Positions 57,578 through 64,000 of a DNA stretch of 64,000 nt are shown here, one piece after another. Position 1 is the first letter of the stretch; every line of letters begins with the position of its first letter. The translations under genes were made by a program, and so were the position numbers. The notes below the pieces were generated by a model. It made no database searches, was not told the origin of the DNA, and worked only from the letters and a program-made list of their open reading frames with translations. Source of the DNA: Bacillota bacterium (GTDB lineage: Bacteria > Bacillota > Clostridia > Oscillospirales > Ruminococcaceae); assembly GCA_023415575.1 (NCBI GenBank), contig JAEZKF010000018.1, forward strand, positions 29,863 to 93,862, written 5' to 3'.

Positions 57578-57608
57578 AAAAAAGAGGCTCGCACACGGGC
57601 GAAACCTC
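57578..57608 (-). terminator. Terminator of the histidine kinase gene
   Basis: On the minus strand GAGGTTTCGC/GCGAGCCTC, one mismatch, then TTTTTTATG. Confidence 0.72.
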
Positions 57609-57613
57609 GTTAT

Positions 57614-58756
57614 TTATAATACTTGTATGGTCGATATCTCAGATAGCTCTACAAAAACCGGTGAGAAGCGGTTGCGCAGGTTTAGCGCTGTCGGCGATTG
57701 GAACACCTCCGGCGCCTCGTGCATCTGCAGGATGGGCAAGCGTATGGTCACTGTAGTGCCCTCATTCTCCTTGCTGTCAATGGCAATCATGCCGCCGTGC
57801 CGCAGGATGGTGTTGCGGGCGAGTGTCAGCCCGAGGCCTACATGCCGCAGCGGGGCATTCCCCGTATCATAGGAAAAGTGCGGCGAGAAAATCTCCCCCA
57901 GATGCTCCGGCGGGATTCCCACGCCTGCATCCGAAATACGCAACACTGCATTGTTGTTTGAGTATTTTAATGATATAGTGATGTGATTGCCCTCACGGGT
58001 ATACATAAAGGAGTTGAGTAGGATGTTGAGGATAGCCTCGGATAAACGGGTTTCATCAACCATAACGAGGTAATTCTCTGCCGAGTCTTCCAACTCCAAA
58101 GAAAGCGGGATGCCGGTTGACCGCGTGACCGATTCGGTTATGGTATAAAGGTCCTTAATATATAAGGTAAAAGGAAGGGGAACCGGATTATGGGACGGAA
58201 TGCCGTTGACATCCTTCATATAGTTGGATAGGTGAGCAACGGTGCGCAGGATGGAATAGGAGTTTTTTTGTATCGTCTTGACGTATTCAAGCGAGCTGTA
58301 ATCCTCCATTGTTTCTAAGCGGTGGCCGATTGTGGAAAGCGCACTGAAGATATAAAAGAGCGGCTCGCGTACATGCTTGGAGAAGGTCGCGATAACCCGC
58401 GAGACATCCTCGTCGTCACATGCCAAGCACTCGGAGGCCTGCGCAAGCTGTACAAGGATGTAATATAGCTTTCCCTTGAGCATCAGCGGTGTCATGGTGC
58501 AGTTAAACCGAGTATCACTCAAATACCCGATCGAGAAGGAATATACCTTGTTTTGAGAGAGCATCTCAATTGCTGTCGCCCTCCTGCTTTCGGAAAGCTG
58601 CGAGGCAAACCCGTTCTTCACCTTATACTGAGGATAGACTTTGACTGCACACTCACTGAGCCAGACCAGCTCAAATTGGTCGTTTAGAATAATGGTTGGT
58701 ACATCTACCTGTTCGTACAGGCAGATTGCGTTTTTTAACAAGGTTTGATCGTCCAT
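57614..58756 (-). CDS. Soluble sensor histidine kinase (orphan)
   Basis: Cytoplasmic kinase of 380 residues without membrane helices. A PAS-like N-terminal region (about 15-115: VPTIILNDQFELVWLSECAV) is followed by a divergent acceptor helix (FSKHVREPLFYIFSALSTIG, His about 130). The ATP-binding domain has N box ILNILLNSFMY, G1 ISDAGVGIPPE, F box IFSPHFSYD and G2 HVGLGLTLARN. No response-regulator gene is adjacent, so its partner is elsewhere. Signal unknown; the PAS-like part suggests an intracellular ligand. Confidence 0.85.
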   Translation of the reverse strand: MDDQTLLKNAICLYEQVDVPTIILNDQFELVWLSECAVKVYPQYKVKNGFASQLSESRRATAIEMLSQNKVYSFSIGYLSDTRFNCTMTPLMLKGKLYYILVQLAQASECLACDDEDVSRVIATFSKHVREPLFYIFSALSTIGHRLETMEDYSSLEYVKTIQKNSYSILRTVAHLSNYMKDVNGIPSHNPVPLPFTLYIKDLYTITESVTRSTGIPLSLELEDSAENYLVMVDETRLSEAILNILLNSFMYTREGNHITISLKYSNNNAVLRISDAGVGIPPEHLGEIFSPHFSYDTGNAPLRHVGLGLTLARNTILRHGGMIAIDSKENEGTTVTIRLPILQMHEAPEVFQSPTALNLRNRFSPVFVELSEISTIQVL

Positions 58757-59314
58757 AAGTACTCCTCCGAGTCAGATAGTAGGAGCGTAATCAGTACAGT
58801 CTATCTCAGGATAACAATATATTACCATATTGAAGTATAAAAATGCTATATCTCTAATAGAAATTAATGGTGTAACTTTTTGTATTTTCATCTAAATATG
58901 CAGATAAAGTCGCTTTATCATGCAATGAATAGGTAAAATATACATTTATTACGCATATACTGTACCGACTGTACGAAAAAACAAGAAATTGGGGCCAAAA
59001 TTTTAAGTTAAATTTGTGTCAAAGTTCTTGTATGTTTGGCTTTTTTGGTATACAATATTAACTGGATGGATAGGCGGCAAATTCCTTTTAGTTATGCTCT
59101 TTTTAGCATATACTAGGGGGTGGATATACCGGTTATCAGATGCGGTATGTCTTGCTGTGTCCATGCAGCGGCGTACTGGAGTAAATTGCCGTGCGCAGCT
59201 TGCATTCTTTATTGCGCGTGCAACCCCTATTATAGTATTATCTTTGCGAATAGGGGTGCGCTTATACCTTATAATCTTGGCCGGCGCAAAGCGGCAGAAT
59301 GGAGCTTGAAAACT
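58757..59314. other. Region between histidine kinase and gapA, including a structured gapA leader
   Basis: About 560 bases. The left part is AT-rich with no gene seen. From 59063 to 59314 it is the predicted gapA leader, with hairpins ATACCG/CGGTAT (59126-59148) and ACCCCTATT/AATAGGGGT (59223-59257). Confidence 0.6.
59028..59056 (+). promoter_or_regulatory. Promoter of gapA
   Basis: TTGTAT (59028-59033), 17 bases, TACAAT (59051-59056), giving an unusually long leader of about 250 bases. Confidence 0.7.
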
Positions 59315-60334
59315 ATGGCAATCAAAGTTGGTATCAATGGTTTTGGCCGTATCGGACGTCTTGTGTTCCGAGCTGCGGTTGCACAGCCCGACATCTACGA
59401 GGTTGTTGGCATCAACGATCCTTTTATCGACCTCGACTACATGGTTTACATGGTGAAGTATGACACCATCCATGGCAAATTTCAGGGCGAAGTAAAGGCC
59501 GAGAACGGCAAACTCGTTGTAAACGGAAAGGCAATTTCCGTATTTGCAGAGAAGGATCCCGCTGCTATCAACTGGGCATCCTGCGGCGCTGAGTATATCG
59601 TTGAGTCCACCGGCGTATTCTGCACCACCGAGAAAGCCTCTGCTCACTTAAAGGGCGGCGCTAAGAAGGTTGTTATCTCTGCTCCCGCAAAGGATAAGGA
59701 GACCCCCACCTTCGTATGCGGCGTAAACCTCGACAAGTACACCAAGGACATGGTGGTAGTTTCCAACGCTTCCTGCACCACCAACTGCCTTGCTCCTCTT
59801 GCTAAGATTATCAACGACAAGTTCGGCATTGTTGAGGGTCTTATGACCACCGTTCACTCCACCACCGCTACCCAGAAGACTGTTGACGGTCCTTCTGCTA
59901 AGGACTGGAGAGGCGGCCGTGCTGCAGCCGGCAACATCATCCCCTCTTCCACCGGTGCTGCTAAGGCAGTTGCACTTGTTATCCCTGACCTCAAGGGCAA
60001 GCTGACCGGTATGGCATTCCGCGTTCCCACTCTGGACGTATCGGTTGTTGACCTGACCGTTAAGCTCGCTAAGCCCACCACCTACGAGGAGATCTGCAAG
60101 GCGGTTAAAGAGGCTTCCGAGACCACAATGAAGGGCATCCTCGGCTACACTGAGGACGATGTGGTTTCCTCCGACTTCTACACCGAGGTTCGCACCAGCG
60201 TATTCGATGCGAAGGCCGGTATCGCACTCAACGATACCTTCTTCAAGCTCGTTTCCTGGTATGACAACGAGTGGGGTTATTCCAACAAGGTACTCGACCT
60301 CATTCAGCACATGTATGCAGTAGACAATAAGTAA
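59315..60334 (+). CDS. gapA: Glyceraldehyde-3-phosphate dehydrogenase
   Basis: Glycolytic enzyme of 339 residues. NAD-binding VGINGFGRIGRLVF (5-18), catalytic Cys in VSNASCTTNCLAP (about 155), and WYDNEWGYSNKV near the C-terminus. The codon pattern is the strongest in the window, as expected for a highly expressed gene. ATG 59315 is chosen (GGAG about 10 bases upstream); an upstream in-frame extension to 59120 reads as leader RNA, not protein. Confidence 0.98.
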   Translation: MAIKVGINGFGRIGRLVFRAAVAQPDIYEVVGINDPFIDLDYMVYMVKYDTIHGKFQGEVKAENGKLVVNGKAISVFAEKDPAAINWASCGAEYIVESTGVFCTTEKASAHLKGGAKKVVISAPAKDKETPTFVCGVNLDKYTKDMVVVSNASCTTNCLAPLAKIINDKFGIVEGLMTTVHSTTATQKTVDGPSAKDWRGGRAAAGNIIPSSTGAAKAVALVIPDLKGKLTGMAFRVPTLDVSVVDLTVKLAKPTTYEEICKAVKEASETTMKGILGYTEDDVVSSDFYTEVRTSVFDAKAGIALNDTFFKLVSWYDNEWGYSNKVLDLIQHMYAVDNK

Positions 60335-60439
60335 GCACTAACAGTATATTCTTGTTGTCACAATCGGGATAGTATTACTACCCTGCATATAAGGCTTATG
60401 GTTATGTGTACCAACGTGCACAAATAAGTGTTTATTAGG

Positions 60440-60474
60440 ACGCTGCCGTCGATTTAAGACGGCAGCGTTTTTTG
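60440..60474 (+). terminator. Terminator of gapA
   Basis: ACGCTGCCGTC/GACGGCAGCGT stem, then TTTTTTGC. Confidence 0.92.
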
Positions 60475-60562
60475 CGCAATCTGCACAAATCTGCACAAAA
60501 TGGCCCTTTGTTAGAAAAATAACCACAAACCCTTGATATATCTTTATTTGCGGAGGATGGAG

Positions 60563-60590
60563 GTCAGATGTCCTAAGTAAGACGTCAGAT
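60563..60590. promoter_or_regulatory. Upstream FadR-type operator pair
   Basis: GTCAGATGTC (60563-60572) and GACGTCAGAT (60581-60590), an inverted pair with 8 bp between. The core TCAGAYGTC recurs at 60744-60756. It lies about 85 bp before the -35 box. Confidence 0.6.
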
Positions 60591-60671
60591 GAATTTAGTT
60601 GTTTTTTTAGTTATATTGCTCATTTTTAAGGAAATATTTAAAAATATAATAATATTTTATATAAAAAACTC

Positions 60672-60700
60672 TTGCTTTTTGCTGATGTTTGCATTATAAT
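60672..60700 (+). promoter_or_regulatory. Promoter of the FadR/CUT1 operon
   Basis: TTGCTT (60672-60677), 17 bases, consensus TATAAT (60695-60700). Confidence 0.82.
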
Positions 60701-60743
60701 TGCCTCAGAAACCACGGCGAATAAAAATGTCGCGCAACAAGAG

Positions 60744-60756
60744 GTCTGACGTCTGA
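60744..60756. promoter_or_regulatory. Downstream FadR-type operator
   Basis: GTCTGACGTCTGA, whose complement TCAGACGTCAGAC holds the same core twice; about 40 bases after the predicted transcription start. Confidence 0.6.
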
Positions 60757-60811
60757 TTATTCGGCGTTTTAACTATGTACAATGAATTTTCCTCAAGAAG
60801 GGGGAATGTGC

Positions 60812-61510
60812 ATGAACCGAATTACTACTACCCGTGAGCTATCCATGGTAGCGGCGACCAAAATACGTGAAATGATCCTTGCTAAGGATATGAAGCCGTA
60901 TGATAAGCTTCCCAGCGAGGCAATACTAATGGAGATGCTCGGCGTAAGCCGGTCTACCGTTAGAGAGGCCATTAAGATTTTAATAGCAGAAAACATTGTT
61001 GAGATACAACGCGGCAAAGGCACCTTTATCTGTAAAAACCCCGGGATAGGAAAAGACCCCCTGGGCCTGCACTTTGCCGATCAGGTAAACCTACTTGAAA
61101 ACCTGATGGAAACAAGGCTTATGATTGAGCCGCAGATTGCCTATCTTGCAGCACAGCGCGCTACCAAAAAGAACATTGAAGCGCTGCGGGTTGTCATCGA
61201 GCAGATGCAAGAGGCACAGTTCAAAAAGATTGATTATACCCCCTATGACGTAGCGTTCCACACAGCCGTCGCGGAGTGCACACAAAACGACGTCCTGCAT
61301 CGAATATTACCAATCATATGTGAATCCATCCGCGAGGGCTATGTGGAAACGGTTAACGTGGAAGGAAGCTTTGAAAGAGCTATCATCAGTCACATCAAAA
61401 TCTACGAGGCAATCCGGGAAGGAGGTGCGGAGGCCGCTAAACTGGAAACCGAAAAACATCTCAGACAAACGCTAGAGGATTCGAAATTGTTGGGAGGATT
61501 CAAGAAATGA
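60812..61510 (+). CDS. FadR-subfamily GntR regulator (FCD domain)
   Basis: Repressor/activator of 232 residues. The N-terminal winged helix has LPSEAILMEMLGVSRSTVREAIKIL (about 30-54) and EIQRGKGTFI. The C-terminal FCD helical domain has ETRLMIEPQIAYLAAQRAT, a metal/ligand His in FHTAVAECTQND, and HIKIYEAIREG. ATG 60812 has AAGGGGGA 6 bases upstream; ATG 60806 and longer frames do not fit. It overlaps the next gene by 4 bases (ATGA). Such regulators respond to sugar acids or carboxylates; this one presumably controls the CUT1 genes. Confidence 0.93.
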   Translation: MNRITTTRELSMVAATKIREMILAKDMKPYDKLPSEAILMEMLGVSRSTVREAIKILIAENIVEIQRGKGTFICKNPGIGKDPLGLHFADQVNLLENLMETRLMIEPQIAYLAAQRATKKNIEALRVVIEQMQEAQFKKIDYTPYDVAFHTAVAECTQNDVLHRILPIICESIREGYVETVNVEGSFERAIISHIKIYEAIREGGAEAAKLETEKHLRQTLEDSKLLGGFKK

Positions 61511-62799
61511 AAAAAGTTTTAGCAATGGTTCTTGCGCTGGCATTATCCATCACCGTGCTGGCTGGATGTTCGTCCTCAAACGCACAAACCCCCAGTAGCT
61601 CCGCCCCTGTTGACAGCTCAAGTGCTGAACCCACCAATGAAGCTGTAACAATCACACACTGGTATTGGGCAGATAACTCGGATTACTCCGCAACCATGCA
61701 GGAGATGGTCGCTGACTTTAACGCCACCAACGGCAAAAACATCACCGTTGTTGCCGAGGAATATCCTTGGGATGGCGGCGCTTACAGCGAGACCGTGTTT
61801 ACAGCAGCTATGGGCGGCGGCGGTCCCGACACTGCATCTTGGAAACTGACTGCTACCCCGCTTTTCACCGCTAACAACCTCCTTGCAAACCTTGATGAGT
61901 TCATCAACGACTGGGAAGACAAGGATGAGATTGAAGCGAGCCTGTATGATGTTATGCGCCAGGCAGGCGGCTCTGACAGCATCTATGTAATGCCTTGGAA
62001 TACTCAGGTTCTTTACGTATACTACAGACCTTCGCTGTTTGAGAAGGCAGGCGTTAAGGTTCCCACCACATATGAGGAGTTCCTTGAGGCTTGCAAGAAG
62101 CTCACCATGGACACCGACGGCGACGGCAAAATCGACGTTTACGGCTTTGGCATGAGAGGTGCTAAGGGCGGTCAGGAGCCTTGGGGCAGCTTTATCTGGG
62201 CTCGCGGCGGCAACTTTGATGACTTCTCTACTCCCGAAGCAGTTGCCGGTATGCAGGACTTCATCGACCTATACAAGAACGGCTATACTCCTCCGACAGC
62301 TATCACTGATGGCTTCAACGAGATTATCGCAAACTTCAAGTCCGGTCTTACCGCTATGACCGTTCACCACATCGGTTCTTCCGCTGGTATGATTGAGACC
62401 TTCGGCGACGATGTTGACGCATTCGTATTCCCCGCAGGCAAGGGCCAGTGGACCTCGATGGGTGATACCGAGAACGTTATGTTTGAGTCCTGCAAGAACA
62501 AGGAAGCTGCCTTTGAGTGGCTTGCATACCTTGCAACCGGCAAGGGCCAGGAGACCTGGTGCACCGTTACCGGTAACGTACCTGTAAGCAAGTCTGTTCA
62601 GGCTCTGCCCTTCTTCCAGGAGAACCGCTTTATGAAGGTTTCGATTGAGGGCGCTCCTTACGCGGGCATCTTCCCGATCCTTGATACAACCACAGAGTGG
62701 ATTAGCACCATCTGGCCGAACACGGTAGCCTCTGCGCTGGAAGGAACAATCACCGCAGAAGAAGCGATGAAGACACTCCAGAACGAGCTTTACAAATAA
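61507..62799 (+). CDS. CUT1 solute-binding lipoprotein (extracellular family 1)
   Basis: Sugar receptor of 430 residues. The lipoprotein signal is LALALSITVLAGCSSS (Cys about 20), followed by a Ser/Pro linker. The fold begins VTITHWYWADNSDYSATMQEM, with DTASWKLTATPLF, VMPWNTQVLYVYYRPSLFEKAG and MDTDGDGKIDVYGFGM. It overlaps the regulator by 4 bases, so it is translationally coupled. No ATPase is encoded here. Ligand unknown; the FCD regulator hints at a sugar or sugar acid. Confidence 0.92.
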   Translation: MKKVLAMVLALALSITVLAGCSSSNAQTPSSSAPVDSSSAEPTNEAVTITHWYWADNSDYSATMQEMVADFNATNGKNITVVAEEYPWDGGAYSETVFTAAMGGGGPDTASWKLTATPLFTANNLLANLDEFINDWEDKDEIEASLYDVMRQAGGSDSIYVMPWNTQVLYVYYRPSLFEKAGVKVPTTYEEFLEACKKLTMDTDGDGKIDVYGFGMRGAKGGQEPWGSFIWARGGNFDDFSTPEAVAGMQDFIDLYKNGYTPPTAITDGFNEIIANFKSGLTAMTVHHIGSSAGMIETFGDDVDAFVFPAGKGQWTSMGDTENVMFESCKNKEAAFEWLAYLATGKGQETWCTVTGNVPVSKSVQALPFFQENRFMKVSIEGAPYAGIFPILDTTTEWISTIWPNTVASALEGTITAEEAMKTLQNELYK

Positions 62800-62896
62800 G
62801 ACGCACTACTGTGTCGCGCTAAACATCTCACAACTATCTCACCAAAAGACATCACACTAAATCAAATAACATTTGACTACTAGCGCAGCATTTGCT

Positions 62897-62936
62897 GTCG
62901 GGCTGCAATGATTACCGTTGTAGCCCGACTTTTTTA
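62897..62936 (+). terminator. Hairpin between binding-protein and permease genes
   Basis: GTCGGGCTGCAA/TTGTAGCCCGAC (one mismatch) followed by TTTTTT. It has full terminator form but lies inside an operon, so it is probably leaky and lowers permease expression relative to the binding protein. Confidence 0.8.
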
Positions 62937-62952
62937 AAGAGAGGTGACCTAA

Positions 62953-63837
62953 ATGCAAAAACTTAAACGCAATATATGGCCTTATCTCCTCGTCGCCCCT
63001 GCGCTTATCATCGTTCTTGCGGTTGTATTTGTACCCGCAGGCAATGCGATTTTGATGAGCTTTCAAAACTATGACCTGAGAAGGCCAAATCAAATGGGTT
63101 TTATCGGTCTTGATAACTATATCAAGGCCTTTACGGACACGCTGTTCTGGCAGTCGCTGGGCAGAACGCTCCTTTGGGTCGTGTTCGGTGTAGGATTCCA
63201 GTTCTTATTCGGCTTTGCACTTGCACTGCTGCTTAACAAGAAGTTTGTTGCGCGCGGTTTTTTCCGTTCGCTCAGTCTGATTCCGTGGGTCACGCCCGGT
63301 GTTCTGATTGCACTGATGTGGCGCTGGATTTACGACGGAAACTTCGGTGTTTTAAATGACCTTCTGATGCGCCTTGGCCTTATCGAAAACGCAATCCCGT
63401 TTTTGTCCCAGCGCGCTACAGCGTTCCCGCTTGTTATTCTCACCATCGTGTGGCAGGGCATCCCCTTCTTCGCGCTGATGATTCTGGCAGGACTTCAGGG
63501 TATCCCCGGAGAGCTGTATGAGGCCGCGGATATCGATGGCGCCAACGGCATACAGAAGCTGTTCCGTATCACCATTCCGTCGCTGAGAAACACTATCTTT
63601 GTTACAACCCTGCTGCGTATCATCTGGGTTGCAAACTCGGTAGACGTTATCTTTAACATGACCGCCGGTGGCCCCGCATACTCCACCCAGACCCTGAGTG
63701 TTTATATCTTTAATCAGGGCAATGCCCTTAACCTCGGCTATGCATCCACAATGTCTATTATCATGACGTTGCTGTTGCTGACCGTTGCAATTCCTTATCT
63801 TCGCAGTATCTTCAAAGGACAGGAGGGAAAGAAATGA
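62953..63837 (+). CDS. CUT1 sugar ABC transporter permease, MalF-like
   Basis: Membrane subunit of 294 residues with six helices: N-terminal IWPYLLVAPALIIVLAVVFV and EAA loop EAADIDGANGIQKLFRITIP (about 193-212). The C-terminus ends in KGQEGKK. Starts after the SBP gene and a terminator-like hairpin; GAGAGGTGA lies 7 bases before the ATG. It overlaps the next permease gene by 4 bases. Needs an ATPase from elsewhere, probably the MsmX-type protein at 48605-49729. Confidence 0.92.
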   Translation: MQKLKRNIWPYLLVAPALIIVLAVVFVPAGNAILMSFQNYDLRRPNQMGFIGLDNYIKAFTDTLFWQSLGRTLLWVVFGVGFQFLFGFALALLLNKKFVARGFFRSLSLIPWVTPGVLIALMWRWIYDGNFGVLNDLLMRLGLIENAIPFLSQRATAFPLVILTIVWQGIPFFALMILAGLQGIPGELYEAADIDGANGIQKLFRITIPSLRNTIFVTTLLRIIWVANSVDVIFNMTAGGPAYSTQTLSVYIFNQGNALNLGYASTMSIIMTLLLLTVAIPYLRSIFKGQEGKK

Positions 63838-64000
63838 CCGATTCAGTAAGCGCACAGAAAAAGCACCGCCTATCAAACTTTCTTGTCGGACGAATTCTGC
63901 TTTTGTATCTTCCCCTTCTGCTGCTCCTTCTGTTCTTAATCTTCCCCTTCTATTGGACCTTTGTTACCTCGATTAAGCCGGACAGTGAGCTGTACAGTAC
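63834..64000 (+). CDS. CUT1 sugar ABC transporter permease, MalG-like (partial, cut by right edge)
   Basis: The first 55 residues are visible: a charged N-terminus (MTDSVSAQKKHRLSN), then a transmembrane helix (ILLLYLPLLLLLLFLIF) and PFYWTFVTSIKPDSELYS, the standard beginning of MalG-type permeases. The ATG overlaps the preceding stop (ATGA), with AGGAGGG 7 bases upstream. The rest, including the EAA loop, lies outside the window. Confidence 0.85.
   Translation, partial: MTDSVSAQKKHRLSNFLVGRILLLYLPLLLLLLFLIFPFYWTFVTSIKPDSELYS

Noticed and set aside
59120..59314. In-frame N-terminal extension of GapA
   Set aside because: No ribosome site, sequence unlike the family, and the standard start MAIKVGINGFG at 59315 has normal spacing. 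The region is better read as a leader RNA.

Overview
The window reads as a chromosomal segment of a Gram-positive anaerobe of the class Clostridia, probably an Oscillospiraceae/Ruminococcaceae-like gut or rumen fermenter. This is inferred from several things: AGGAGG-type ribosome binding sites, TTGACA/TATAAT promoters with 17-bp spacers, SipW/TasA and sortase surface systems, CUT1 sugar transporters served by an orphan MsmX-type ATPase, YesMN two-component control, a lipoprotein GH9 glucanase, DUF4830 and DUF2812 proteins, and a non-canonical PRPP synthetase. No phage, insertion sequence, CRISPR array or rRNA operon was seen. The only mobile-element hint is a small TnpV-like protein near 22.7 kb.

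Layout. 1-7.2 kb (minus): a surface-fibre operon encoding a large VWA adhesin, a SipW signal peptidase, two TasA/camelysin-like fibre subunits (one with a collagen-like Gly-X-Pro insert), a small LPXTG-type protein and a class D-like sortase cut by the window edge. 7.5-10.4 kb (plus): a small conserved protein, ThpR, and a YtrA-type GntR/ABC transporter operon with a perfect palindromic operator. 10.5-12.5 kb (minus): a TetR-controlled flavodoxin/FMN-binding pair and two tiny genes. 12.7 kb: tRNA-Arg(ACG). 13-21 kb (minus): YesN/YesM two-component system followed by a YtfQRT-YjfF-like sugar ABC transporter. 21.3-23.1 kb (plus): PadR, DUF2812 and two small proteins. 23.2-30.1 kb (minus): LacI regulator, CUT1 transporter and GH9 glucanase, apparently a beta-glucan/cello-oligosaccharide unit. 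30.7-36 kb: YgjP-like metalloprotein (plus) and a MacB/FtsX-type exporter with a very long coiled coil (minus). 35.9-41.6 kb (plus): a protein of unknown function, MscL, an HD hydrolase, an AT-rich restriction-endonuclease-like gene, an HTH-fused adenine methyltransferase and an alpha/beta hydrolase. 41.7-43.7 kb (minus): uridine phosphorylase and CorA, the latter behind a proline-rich upstream ORF. 44-48.5 kb (plus): GGDEF-EAL protein, PRPP synthetase, bacteriohemerythrin and an unknown gene. 48.6-51.6 kb (minus): MsmX-type ATPase, RsuA-family pseudouridine synthase and a DUF4830 protein. 51.9-55.7 kb (plus): a predicted small RNA and three consecutive class B sortases. 55.8-58.8 kb (minus): PyrG and a soluble histidine kinase. 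59-64 kb (plus): GapA, then a FadR-type regulator with a second CUT1 transporter that runs off the right edge.

How the parts fit. Three sugar-uptake units each carry their own regulator (YesMN, LacI, FadR/FCD). Each has a stable hairpin directly after the binding-protein gene, which would favour making more binding protein than membrane components. The two CUT1 units have no ATPase in the window, and the lone MsmX-type ATPase at 48.6-49.7 kb is the natural candidate to power both. The surface-fibre operon and the three SrtB genes suggest elaborate cell-surface assembly.

The most unusual items are the collagen-like insertion in a SipW-dependent TasA-like subunit inside an operon that also has a sortase, the corA leader ORF beginning MNPDPGNPR, and the restriction-endonuclease-like gene whose expected catalytic lysine is glycine. 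All function assignments come from reading motifs by eye. No database search was run.
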